Translations under genes and position numbers: made by a program
The notes under the pieces: generated by a model
Seen by the model: only the letters and a program-made list of their open reading frames with translations
Databases searched by the model: none
Told to the model about the DNA's origin: nothing
Shown: positions 14,765 to 26,413 of the stretch, in pieces
How positions within the stretch are numbered: the first letter of the stretch is position 1
Layout: every line of letters starts with the position of its first letter
From: Hemibagrus wyckioides
Lineage: Eukaryota; Chordata; Actinopteri; Siluriformes; Bagridae
Assembly (NCBI RefSeq): GCF_019097595.1
Contig: NC_080714.1
Coordinates: 4,487,259-4,551,258, forward strand
Direction: 5' to 3'
Length of the DNA: 64,000 nucleotides

Positions 14765-16009
14765 CACTATATTGCCAAAAGTATTCGCTCACCTGCCTTG
14801 ACTCGCATATGAACTTAACTGACATGCCATTCCTAATCCATAGGGTTCAATATGACGTCGGTCCACCCTTTGCAGCTATAACAGCTTCAACTCTTCTGGG
14901 AAGGGAGAAGAGGTTTAGGAGTGTGTTTATGGGAATTTTTGACCATTCTTCCAGAAGTGCATTTGTGAGGTCACACACTGATGTTGGACGAGAAGGCCTG
15001 GCTCTCAGTCTCCGCTCTAATTCATCCCAAAGGTGTTCTATCGGGTTGAGGTCAGGACTCTGTGCAGGCCAGTCAAGTTCATCCACACCAGACTCTGTCA
15101 TCCATGTCTTTATGGACCTTGCTTTGTGCACTGGTGCACAGTCATGTTGGAAGAGGAAGGGGCCAGCTCCAAACTGTTCCCACAAAGTTGGGAGCATGGA
15201 ATTGTCCAAAATGTCTTGGTATGCTGAAGCATTCAGAGTTCCTTTCACTGGAACTAAGGGGCCAAGCCCAGCTCCTGAAAAACAACCCCACACCATAATC
15301 CCCCCTCCACCAAACTTTACACTTGGCACAATGCAGTCAGACAAGTACCGTTCTCCTGGCAACCGCCAAACCCAGACTCATCCATCAGATTGCCAGATGG
15401 AGAAGCGCGATTCGTCACTCCAGAGAACGCGTCTCCACTGCTCTAGAGTCCAGTGGCGGCGTGCTTTACACCACTGCATCCGACGCTTTGCATTGCACTT
15501 GGTGATGTATGGCTTGGATGCAGCTGCTCGGCCATGGAAACCCATTCCATGAAGCTCTCTGCACACTGTTCTTGAGCTAATCTGAAGGCCACATGAAGTT
15601 TGGAGGTCTGTAGCGATTGACTCTGCAGAAAGTTGGCGACCTCTTCACACTATGGGCCTCAGCATCCGCTGACCCCGCTCCGTCAGTTTACGTGGCCCAC
15701 CACTTCGTGGCTGAGTTGCTGTCGTTCCCAAACACTTCCACGTTCTTATAATACAGCTGACAGTTGACTGTGGAATATTTAGGAGTGAGGAAATTTCACG
15801 ACTGGATTTGTTGCACAGGTGGCATCCTATCACAGTTCCACGCTGGAATTCACTGAGCTCCTGAAAGCGACCCATTCTTTCACAAATGTTTGTAAAAACA
15901 GTCTGCATGCCTAGGTGCTTGATTTTATACACCTGTGGCCATGGAAGTGATTGGAACACATGATTCTGATTATTTGGATGGGTGAGCGAATACTTTTGGC
16001 AATATAGTG
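14765..16009 (-). mobile_element. Inner Tc1 element, near full length, nested in the outer one
   Basis: The ends CACTATATTGCCAAAAGTAT and its inverse complement lie at 14765 and 16009, with TA target duplications at 14763-14764 and 16010-16011. The length is about 1245 bp. The minus strand encodes a Tc1 transposase described separately. A deleted relative is at 25885-26411 and an end fragment at 22530-22690. Confidence 0.95.
14847..15959 (-). pseudogene. Tc1 transposase with two in-frame stops
   Basis: Three open blocks lie in one frame. 15959-15645 is the helix-turn-helix DNA-binding region (MGRFQELSEFQRGTVIG; REISSLLNIPQSTVS; PRSGGPRKL). 15642-15378 is the start of the catalytic domain (ARRHWTLEQWRRVLWSDESR, first Asp). 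15377-14847 is the remainder ([11 protein letters not shown], second Asp; [20 protein letters not shown], the 34-spaced Glu). The DDE catalytic residues are all present. The blocks are split only by TGA codons at 15647-15645 and 15380-15378, with no frameshift. The second stands where relatives usually have Arg. Confidence 0.9.
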
Positions 16010-16152
16010 TATCTCAATATCAACTGTTCAAAGGACATTATTGTGTAATGCATTGTTTTACAATGTAGAAAGAAATAAACATCAGGAAAAACCATGGAAT
16101 TAGAAGATGTGTCCAAACTTTGACTGGTAGTGTATATATTTTATATATTACA

Positions 16153-16155
16153 TAT

Positions 16156-16216
<61 letters not shown>
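16153..16216. repeat. (AT)n microsatellite followed by poly-T
   Basis: About 27 AT units, then roughly 14 T, immediately right of the nested transposon pair. Confidence 0.95.
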
Positions 16217-16222
<6 letters not shown>

Positions 16223-16329
16223 TTTTACCTATATCCATATACTTTTCTTGCCTTTATGGTGCTTTATTTTTGTTTTAGCCCGAATTTCAAGGTGCATGGT
16301 CACCAAAGACAGTGGTCTTCATGTATACG

Positions 16330-18395
16330 ACCGCCAGATGATACTACATCTCAGAAATCATGCAGTTACTACAGTTACTAGCCTGCATGATGATGTACTC
16401 TGTAAACTTCGCGACCTCGGCTTGCTGCGAAGACCAGGCCTTCAGTCCTCGGCGTCGCCTGATGCCGGTGAGCGGGAGAGAGGACGTCGCAAGCGTTGTT
16501 CAAGGAAGCGGAAGCGCGGAAAACGGGCGGGTGTCCGTGCTAGGCTAACAACGAACCCTAGACGGCCTGCACTCCCCTCCATCATCTTGTCCAGCGTCTG
16601 CTCACTGGACAATAAATTGGACTACAACAGACTCCAGCGAACTACAGGGCGTGAGTACAGAGATTGATGCGTGTTTGCTTTCACGGAGACGTGGCTCAGC
16701 GACAGAGATCCGGACGCCGCCATTCAGCTAGCCGGGCTAACCGTGTTTCGTGCCGACAAGAATGCAGCTCTGTGCGGTAAGACTCGCGGTGGTGGCGTGT
16801 GTGTTTACATCAGCACGGAATGGTGTAAGGACTCTGTGCTTGTGTCTAACTACTGCTCATCGGTAGTGGAGTTTGTGACTGTTAGATGCAGACCCTTTTT
16901 ATTTACCCCGGGAATTCACCACCACTTTCATTATCGGAGTGTACATTCCACCCAGCGCTAATGCTAAGGAGGCTCTGTGTGAGCTGTGAGGGGGCGAACA
17001 CGCTGGATGTTGTTTACACAAACATTCCCGGCGCGTATCGTGCGGAGCCCCGCCCCCACCTCGGCTACTCAGACCACATCTCCGTTATGTTGATTCCAGC
17101 ATACAGCCCTCTCGTCAGACGCTCTAAACCGCTTCAGAAACAGGTTAAAACCTGGCCAGCAGGAGCCATCTCTGCTCTTCAGGACTGTTTTGAGTGCACT
17201 GACTGGGACATGTTTAGGGAGGCTGCAACCAACGGCGACTCTATTGACTTGGAGGAGTACAAGGCATCAGTGACCGGCTACATCGGGAAGTGCATCGATG
17301 ACATGACCGTCTCCAAGACCATCACCACACGCTCCAACCAGAAGCCGTGGATGACTGCGAAAGTGCGTGCTCTCCTGAGGTCAAGAGACTCCACCTTCAG
17401 AGCAGGGGACAGGGCAGCCTTAAAAACAGCGAACGAAAAACGAAAAAAAGAGAACTCTATGCAGTTAACCCAAGGAAGTCTGCTGGACCAGACAACATTC
17501 CTGGCAGAATGCAGAGCAGCTATCAGATGTCTTCACTGACATCTTCAACATCTCGCTGAGCAGCTCCATCATCCCTACGTGCCTCTAGACAACGACCATC
17601 GTCCCTGTGCCAAAGAAGTCTTCGGTTTCCTGCCTCAGTGACTATCATCCCATTGCACTCACACCTATCGTGATGAAATGCTTCGAGAGTCTCATCATGA
17701 GGCACATTAAAAGACAACTACCACCCAGGGAACTGCACCATCTCGGATCACAAGACCCTTCAGCGGATAGTGAGGGCAGCTGAGAAGATAATCGCAGTCT
17801 CTCTCCCCTCTATCACAGACATTTACACTGCACGCTGCATCCGCAAAGCCACCAGCATTGTGGATGACCCCACACACACACGCTTCACCCTTCTGCCATC
17901 TAGAAAGAGGTACCGGAGCATTCAGTCTCTCACAACCAGACTGTAACAGTTTCTTTCCTCAAGCCATCAGGCTCCTAAACACCCAGGACTGAACTGTACA
18001 AAAAACTCACTCTCTCTCTCACTCAGGACTGAACTTTACAAAACTCTCCGTCTCTCACACACATATACACACACACACACACTCTCTCTCTCTCTCACCG
18101 GTGTGGACACACACACACACACGTTGCTTTGTTTGCACCTAGCTGCACACTTTGCACTTTATGTGGCTTGGACGAACTTTCGGTCCTAGCTCTGTGTTGT
18201 TTTTTTGTGTTTGAACTTGTATGTTTATATAGCACCAGGTCCTGGAGAAACACTGTTTCATTTCACTATGTACTGCTAAAGCTTCTTGAATTGAATCCAC
18301 ACACTTTAAATTCTTTCTTCAAACGTAGGACAGTGGTAAAAAGCATTTCATGTCGTACTGTGTATGATTTCGTATGTGACAAATAAAATTAGAAT
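16330..18395 (+). mobile_element. L2-like LINE with endonuclease and RT remnants
   Basis: The plus strand shows an apurinic endonuclease domain, including the TETWLSDRDPDAAIQLAG block and GGGVCVYIS (16671-16900). Next is [18 protein letters not shown] (endonuclease SDH motif, 17055-17105), then the linker before the RT ([16 protein letters not shown]), RT start ([10 protein letters not shown]), and RT end ([18 protein letters not shown] text near 17755). Frameshifts and a deletion of most of the RT core (about 17700-17740) make it inactive. The 3' UTR ends TATGTGACAAATAAAATTAG at about 18392. A lone copy of this 3' end is at 43750-43850. Confidence 0.85.
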
Positions 18396-20199
18396 TGTAG
18401 TAGAAAATGTTTAAGCAGATACAGCTATGGCGCTAGACATGAAATGTTCACCAGATGTTGGTAACGAGCCATGCAATCCACACGTGCAAAAAAAATCCAT
18501 AGATGTCCATAAATTAAGTTATGAAATAATGTTAAATGGAAAAGTATTGAACATGCTTACAAAAGCGTTTTAATACCTGTTTTGAAAAAAGAAAGAAAGA
18601 AAAAAAGCAGCCTTTAAATACACTCTGTTTGAGTAGAGTAACAGAGAATTAGTGAACTACAAGTAGAGATATTACAGTACCAAACTGACCCAGTACTACA
18701 TTCACCCATTCTCGGACTGATGCTGATGATGAAGATGGTGACGATGCACCATGTGACCAAACACTGCAGGCGACACAGTGCGACAATACAAAAAAATATG
18801 TCAGGATGAGAGACAAAGAAATATTGAGAGTAAATTGCACATTACCTCTGCGTTTGAAGTATTTGCGGAAAAAAAAAGTAAACAGATGCACCGATGCTGC
18901 CTAATCAGGTGTGTATATTCTGTCACTTTTCGGAGAGTGACTAGACACTGGAATAGGCGGCATCGCAGTAGCACCTGCGAACATTTATATCGCAACATCC
19001 ATCAAATATCAGGTTTAAAATCGCAGTGCTCGAGTTAACTACCCATTCTGGCTGATGGATGATTTCGTTGCTAAGATATAAATGTAAAATTACTATTAGC
19101 AAGAAAGAAAACCGTGAACATACATACACACTGAAGGACATAATAACGCATAGGATCTAATAACACCACACAGCCTGGGTGCTAGGGTAAATACTCACGG
19201 AAATAAATGAGGGCACGATCAAACGAAATGGACGATGGATAATTTTTTTTTCCTGAATTTTGTCTTCTTCTTGTGGTTCACAGCACCGTTGCTACGCAGG
19301 AGGGGCGTGGCTAAGCATTGGTTGGGCATGTTGGGGTACCGCTTCCGAAAAGGGTGACCCTTTAAAAAAAGGCTAAATCTATTGTATACCAAGTAAATCC
19401 TATTGTTAATTATTTTTACTATATTATAATAATATATATATAAAGTTAAATTTATTTCATAAGCAGTATTTATTTTTTTTTCAAGCGTTTTCATAAAACT
19501 AACACAAGTTTCTAAATCACTATCACAAGTTTGTAATTAGCGGTTTGGCCATTACAATATACAGTATTTTTATTCACAATATCTATATAAAAAACAACCC
19601 AATTTTTTTTTTCAAATATCGCCAAAGAAATCTTGTTCAAACAGTAAATGAATTGCACAGAATGCATCTATGTCATTTCACGTGTAAACATCTAACGCTA
19701 GGCCTCACACTTTAAATGACTTTTATTTTATTTAGCTGTAGGGAAAGTGAGTTTTTGCAACAGAAAATCAATTTCTACTTCTAGTTCTTCCTGCATTTTC
19801 TACTTTTTTTATGACGACAAATTTCACTTCACTTCAAATTTCATTTCAATAAAATAATAATAAATAAATATAATAAAATTTCAAAAAATAACAAAAAAAC
19901 GTAAAAGAAAAGAACACGAAATACTAGGAATTAAAAACAAAATTTTATTTTCCTTGCTCACTTACTCAGCAGCTTGTTCTTTCTGCTATTTATTATTATT
20001 ATTATTATTATTAAATTATTTTTAACTCTTCTTTCCAAATTGCTTGTTTGCGATTCAAAAAAATCACAGGTAGACTTTAATGCAGATTAAGGTGCATGAT
20101 AAAAGTCTCCACTGATCCACTTGTTCTCAACCCACAGCGCTTCTCTAGCCAATCAATTAAGTGGCGTCATTGAAGCGCGACGGTTAGGGTTTGGTTTGG
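18396..20199. other. Spacer between two LINE remnants
   Basis: No gene is recognised. Short open frames at 18649-19141 on both strands overlap and carry no family motif. 19230-20060 is AT-rich. A (GGTTT)n-like run near 20187-20208 marks the border with the next LINE and may be part of its tail. Confidence 0.4.
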
Positions 20200-21850
20200 T
20201 TTGGTTTTGTTTTAAATGAAACAATTATTCATGTACAAACAACATGGCAATAACAGAGGATCTTTGTATTAGACAATACGGAACATGTGCACAAGAGAAA
20301 TAGACATACAACCAAAAAGGAAGAGGAGAATAAAACATTAAAAGGGGCTACGTTTTCTTTGTAAATTATATTCTTCTATAAGGGAAAAAAAAGACTTGAA
20401 AGAAATTGGAGGGCTTTTGTGAAAGACCTAAACTCATTTTGAAATGCACAATATGTTGGTCATCACAAAATATACATTTATTATCATCCAATCCAAATCT
20501 TAAGTCTTAAGTATTCACTGGATGGATAAATCCCATTTAAAATGTTAAAAATGAATTTCTATCATTTTGGGAGAATGTGAAATATTTGTTTCTAAGATTG
20601 TGAATGGTATCTTTTGAGAAATAATGTGAAATTAAGATTCTATAAGCTGTTACAGGATATGAAATGTCGCTAAACCTATTTCTAGTCATTGTTTGAAAGT
20701 CGACTTAGTTTGAAATCCCAGCCTTTAATTAAACGTGATGGAGGATGCAAGGTCATGGGGATAGTATATGAGAGCGTTACTTTAATTAGACAAATAATTT
20801 TAACCCCAAAATTCTCATATGATAAATAGTACCACTATTAACATCAATTAAATGGGATATTGACCATATACCTTTCTCCATCCAGTCCTTGTCATACAGA
20901 AATGTGTTTCTAAATATAATATATTGTAATATATTGTGTGGCATGAAGATATGAATATATAAGATCTTCCTTTATAACATGGCCTGTTGATGAAACTGGG
21001 ATAATTTAATTGGGAGACATTGAACAGTGAAGTCACATCTTAGTAAGAATTCTATTCCTCCTAATTTCTTAAATTATTCACTGGGAATATGATACCAAAA
21101 ATTGTCGTTATTTAAAAATTAATTTTTTTAGAATCAATATCAATGGCTTGTAAACCTCCACCCTTGACATCGTTTGTCAACTCTACTCTTGTCATGTAAA
21201 TGGGCTTCATTTTTTCCAGATGTAGTCAAAGTTAACCTGATTGATTTTTGTTAATGGCTCTATTTGAAATAGCGATGGTGGAAGCAGGATAAATTAATCT
21301 TGAAATGCTTTCCATCTCCGTCAAAAATATTCTACCTAATAAACGTATATCTCACAATAACCAAGAGTTATTTTTAATTGAACATTTCTCTAATACTTTC
21401 CACATATTCAGTCATTCGAAATAAGCATTCCTAAGTATTTAACCTTAAATTTTGTAAGGATGTTATAAGCCTCAGTTAAGTTACATTGATGAACTGGCAT
21501 TAATTCACATTTGTTCAAATTTATTTTTAGACCAGAAACTTAGGCGAAGGTGTGAATTGTTTGTAATAGTTTGAAGACCTTTGTCAACTGCTTCATAAAT
21601 ATTGTAGTATCATCTGCAATCTGATTGAAGATTAATGGCTGGCTAAGTACCACTAATGGGGCTATTTTTGAGTTCTTGATAAAGATGGAAACAATTTCTG
21701 CAGCTACAATGGATATAAGAAGTCTGCACGCCCCTGTTAAAATGCCCGGTTTCTGTGATGTAAAAGAAAATAGACCAAGATAAATAATTTTAGAACTTTT
21801 TCCACTTTTAATGTGACCCATAACCTGTACAACTTAATTGAAAAACAAAC
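20200..21850 (-). mobile_element. L1/Tx1-like LINE remnant (reverse transcriptase)
   Basis: On the minus strand, about 21821-21390 translates to an RT core: NQIADDTTIFMKQLTKVFK (FADD box with Phe to Ile), SGLKINLNKCELMPV and KVKYLGMLISN, the L1-clade order. An in-frame TAA separates the first two blocks and more stops follow downstream. The lower coordinates (20200-21380) would be the RT thumb and 3' region, badly decayed. The left border is a T/G-rich run that could be the complement of an A-rich tail. Confidence 0.7.
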
Positions 21851-22529
21851 TTAAATCTTTTTTTAAATTAATTAATTGATTTACTTATTTATGGCAGGGG
21901 GGGGGGCTCTCATTTTTTTTGCATCACAGAAACCTGTATCTACTGAATAAGAAAAAGAAAAGGGGAAATACACTAACTGCCGGTTAGTGTTTGAATCTGT
22001 TGAATCTGTAAGGGAGAAGATGGACGCTTATGCACAGTTACATGTAATTGATTATCCTTTAATTTGATGCCTTGGTTGTGCAAGAAGTCAGCTGTAATCT
22101 ATCTAAAGTGCTTCTTAAATGTTCCATTAGTTTTTGTGCATGTAGGAGCTTCACTGTGTGGATGAAGTTAATGGCATTGCTCGCTTCCCAGAGGAACGGA
22201 GTATTGGATGGCACACTACTCTTTTCAAGAAAGCTCAAGGATATAATGAGTTGTCTATTCCTGATCCAATTCTCACAGTGATGTCATTTGTCATAACATT
22301 AAAAAAGAATGAGACCACAAACACTTTTATTAAGAAAGATACTCCCATTAAGACTTACACAATAATCACACAGTTTGTTTAATTCTAACGAAATTTTACA
22401 AATCTGGAAAATAGTCAATTTTTATTCGTTTATGCTCAGTTCCTTAATTCATATTCAGGTATTAATACATATTATGGTTGTTATTTTAGGTTTATTTTGT
22501 CAATTTAAAAAAAAAATAGGTTATAAACC

Positions 22530-22690
22530 AGGTGTCAGCATGACTGGCCTTGCACTAACCTCAACCTGATAGGACACCTTTGGGTTGAATTAGAGCAGAG
22601 ACTGTGAGCCAGACCTTCTCGTCCAACATCAGTGCCTGATTTCCTCCACATGATTTGGAGGGGTGTCCCAAAACCTTTGGCTATATAGTG
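22530..22690 (+). mobile_element. Tc1 element right-end fragment
   Basis: It ends in AAACCTTTGGCTATATAGTG followed by TA. The text before it matches the C-terminal transposase and right-end region of the 25885-26411 and 14765-16009 elements. The left end is missing. Confidence 0.75.
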
Positions 22691-22699
22691 TATATGTTT

Positions 22700-23567
22700 G
22701 CTGTTGTAGTTCAGAATTTGTGCAGGGGGTGGCAGTGTTGCATTACACTAGGGCAACCAGTGATTCGCACTGGATATCACGTCCAGCACCACCTTCAGGA
22801 AGCAACAGCTGTGAAAGTTGTTCTAAGCCCAGATCAGGTTGAGACCCAATGGAATTGCAGATGCAGATTTATTTAATTTACTTAACAAAATATTTTTCTA
22901 TCCTGGGTCGAGTCAGGCTGGAAGAGGGCCTGGAGTGCTGAACGAAGCGCTTTATTAGCGTAGTCTTCATAAAAATGAAGAAACACTAGGATGTCTTACG
23001 TCCAATCAACCCAATTTACACCAACCTCCAAATTTGTGCTATTATATAACACATGAATGTCCCAGTATCTGTGTAGAGGTTTGAATGTTCTCTCATGGCT
23101 TCCTCTCAGTTCACTCCTACTGCTTTAGGCATGTGGTTGCCAATATTCCGAATAACGGCATGATCGCAAGTGATGTCACTTTTACACAACAGTTTTATAA
23201 ACAAAAATTTTATATAGAATAAATGGGCTTCATGAATGGAAATAGATCCTGAGAAAGCCACAGTCACCAATAGCCTTAGTAGTTGAGCAGGTAGCTAGCT
23301 AGCTCACATTGATTTGTACAATCAGGTGAAACAATGAAACGTCTCGGTGCATTTATGCTAAATGTGAGGTCAAACTAGTGGACCGGAGCTACCTCAAGCC
23401 CCCGGATACGCTCTGGATCCACTGCCAGTTTGACTAGAATCAAGTGATTACTGAAGATAAATGAATGAATATAACACTTTGTGCCACTATAATAAGAGCT
23501 TCCTTCATTTTGGATTTGTGAAAGACTCTACCAAAACATCAAACTCATTAGCATCAACTCGTTAGCA
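22700..23567. other. Spacer
   Basis: No gene or named repeat is visible. 22720-22900 resembles unannotated dispersed sequence and open frames there are short. Confidence 0.35.
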
Positions 23568-24200
23568 GTTACCATGGTCACTATAATGCTAGTTATTGGT
23601 TACCATGGTCATTATAATGCTAGTTATGGGTTACCATGGTCACTTTAATGCTAAATATCGGTTACCATGGTCACTATAATGCTAGTTATTGGTTACCATG
23701 GTCACTTTAATGCTAGTTATTGAATACCATGGTCACTATAATGCTAGTTATCAGTTACCACGGTCAATATAATGCTAGTTATTGATTACCATGGCCCCTA
23801 TAATGCTAGTAATCGGTTACCATGGTCAATATCTATAATGCTAGTTATTGGTTACCATGGTCACTTTAATGCTGGTTGTCGGCTCCCATGGTCACTTTAA
23901 TGCTAGTTATCGGTTACCTTTGTCACTATAATGCTAGTTATTGATTATCATTGTCAATATAATGCTAGTTTTGGCTACATTTTTACTATAATGCTACTTA
24001 TTAGTTACCTATTTACTATAATGCTGATTATTGGTTACCTACTTTGCTGTAATGCTAGTTCTCGGATACCATTTCAGCTAAATGCTAGTTCTTGGTTATC
24101 TTTTCACTATAATGCTAGCTATAAGATACATATTCATTATAATTCTAGTTCTTTTTAAGTTTTTTGATTGTTCTGTTCACTTCAATGCTAGTTCCTGATA
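23568..24200. repeat. Minisatellite, unit about 31 bp, about 20 copies
   Basis: The unit reads roughly GGTTACCATGGTCACTATAA plus TGCTAGTTATT. Copies near 23570-23900 are nearly identical; towards 24200 they diverge but keep TAATGCTAGTT. Each early unit holds GGTTACC and the palindrome CCATGG. Confidence 0.9.
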
Positions 24201-24403
24201 CCCCAGATTTCACAGAGCCCCAAAGATCTCACTGCTTTTTAATGGACACCACCCCTGAGATTGTAGAATCAGTTGTTGCTTTTGATCGCATCTGTAGTCC
24301 TGAAAATGTGCAACCGTTTGTGTAAAGGTGTGTAAAGATGCTCAGGGCGATAGGTGAAGAGAGATGTCTCTATTTATTCATTACCATGTTGGTATGCTAC
24401 ACT

Positions 24404-24404
24404 G

Positions 24405-24462
<58 letters not shown>

Positions 24463-24598
24463 TCAACTTCCCCTCATTTTGTAGCTTTGATGGGGTGCCA
24501 GCCATCTCTCACACTGGAGGTCTTTTCATAGAGGCACCTGTCAGGAAGAGGGAAGGGAGGGGTTGTTGTTACAGGCAGAGGATTCACAGATGAGACAG

Positions 24599-24629
<31 letters not shown>

Positions 24630-24747
24630 TTGTGTTGCAGGATGTCTTAATAGGAAGGAGAATGAGTTGTCCTTGCACAAATCTCAGAGGCAGGACAGTT
24701 TAGCAGAAGTCCTCTATTCACACCAGCCTGTCACACCTACACACATC

Positions 24748-24780
<33 letters not shown>

Positions 24781-25074
24781 GTGTGTATGTGTGTGTGTGT
24801 GTGTATGCGTAACATATTCGTCGTAAAATTTGTCACACACGAGAAAAGAGGATTGATGGAGATGCATGAAAACGGCAGTGTGTGTTTGTGTGTGTGTGTG
24901 TTTGTGTGTGTGTTTGTGTGAGCGATGATCACCGGATCTGGATGCAGAAGGAACTCATCCTCCTCCACAGAGGCCACAAAGAGTCCGTTGATGCTGTGCT
25001 GAGAGACGAGCATTATGAGCATTACAGGGCTAAATAAGTCTCCTGTCCATGTCTCAAACCCACTGCCAGTCCAG

Positions 25075-25112
<38 letters not shown>
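24404..25112. repeat. Cluster of (TC)n and (GT)n/(CA)n microsatellites
   Basis: (TC)n at 24410-24450, then (CA)n; (GT)n at 24600-24630, 24747-24805 and 24880-24918; (CA)n at 25078-25112. The unique islands between them (24480-24600 and 24920-25077) are treated in the findings. Confidence 0.9.
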
Positions 25113-25116
<4 letters not shown>

Positions 25117-25884
25117 GAACGCACATCCTCTTGCTAAAACCATCGTTGGATGCGAGCACATCACAAGCCGACCAAGTGGGATATGTGAATATAAAAGCGG
25201 GGTGATAGAGTGAGGAGGGATGGAGGGATGCAGGAAGAGAGAAGAATCCTGCAGAGATTAGCATATGCACTGACTAGCCTTTTTGTGCTACATTAGTAAA
25301 TACGTTGAAGGTTGAAGGACTGTTAAATACACAGAAGTGCCTGTGTGGGAGCTTAACTGCTTCTAGCCACAGATTTGAATCAACTGATAGAACAGATTAT
25401 CGAGCGCTACCTAGCTTGCTGGCAAACTTAAATCACTAAATCACATACAGATGATGGGTTTAGCATTAGTTACATCTGATGAGCTAATTAAAGCTTAAAG
25501 TTGGGTAGATTGCTAACAACGTGCCTCAGGTAAACTACTGAGACGTAACATTAATGAAAGCCAAGCTAATGGAGCAATGTTACGCTGTGGTACTACATTT
25601 TTTATGCTAAGCAATATGTTAAAGGTACATCAGGTAAGATTAGTCTTTTCTCCCAGGATCTATAGGAATAGTTTTATTGAGACTGGAATAATTCCCGCCC
25701 ATATTCATGAAGCTCCACCCCCAGGATCTATGATAGCCTGTTGAGTGTCTAAAAAATGACCGACAGATGTTTTTTTGTTTGTTTTTTTGTTGTTGTTTTT
25801 TTTTACATATCTTCCATGTGTACTGTACATGTAAAAAAAATGAATCAACTATTCCACCTTTAAGTCAAATGCATATGTTACATA
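25113..25884. other. Spacer
   Basis: No gene or named repeat is recognised. A poly-T rich patch lies at 25769-25804. Confidence 0.35.
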
Positions 25885-26411
25885 CACTGTATTGCCAAAA
25901 ATTTTGGGACGTCTGCCTTTACATGCACATGAACGTAATATGGAATTGTCCCGCCCGTTGCAGCTATAACAGCTTTAACTCTTTTGGAAAGGCTTTCCAC
26001 AAGGTTTAGGAGTGTGTTTATGGGAATTTTTGACCATTCCAATAGAAGTGCATTTGTGAGGTCAGGCACTGATGTTGGATGAGAAGGTCTGGCTCACAGT
26101 CTCCGCTCTAATTCATCCCAAAGGTGTTCTATCAGGTTGAGGTCAGGTTGAAGTTCTTCCACACCAAACTCACTCATCCATGTCTTTATGGACCTTACTT
26201 TGTGCACTGGTGTGCGGTCATGTTGGAACAGGAAGGGGTCATCTCCAAACTGTTCCCACAAAGCATGAAACTGTCCAAAATGTCTTGGTATGAAGCTGAA
26301 GCATTAAGAGTTCCTTTCACTGGAACTACGGGGCCAAGCCTAACCCCTGAAAAAACAACACCTGAATTCAATGATTTGGAGGGGTGTCCCAAAACTTTTG
26401 GCAATATAGTG
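25885..26411 (-). mobile_element. Deleted Tc1 element (527 bp)
   Basis: TIRs CACTGTATTGCCAAAAATTT (left) and the complement of CACTATATTGCCAAAAGTTT (right), each flanked by TA (25883-25884 and 26412-26413). The interior is the C-terminal transposase region of the same family as the inner element at 14765, including the stretch with [11 protein letters not shown] and [14 protein letters not shown], in more than one frame. The DNA-binding half is deleted. Confidence 0.9.
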
Positions 26412-26413
26412 TA

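Larger units (their letters stand above)
14377..16132 (+). mobile_element. Outer Tc1-like element, internally deleted and interrupted
   Basis: It starts CACTACCAGTCAAAAGTTTG (14377) and ends with the inverse complement (to 16132), with TA on each side (14375-14376 and 16133-16134). The plus-strand stretch at about 14578-14760 translates to the N-terminal transposase region (RVTSLRNHQLTAPQIRA). The rest of that transposase is missing, and a second Tc1 element sits at 14765-16009. Outer sequence alone is about 510 bp, so it was already a deletion derivative when hit, or lost sequence later. Confidence 0.9.

Noticed and set aside
14578..15552. Plus-strand ORF of 324 codons
   Set aside because: Its first part is Tc1 N-terminal text from the outer element and the rest is antisense to the inner transposase; it is a chance fusion, not a gene.
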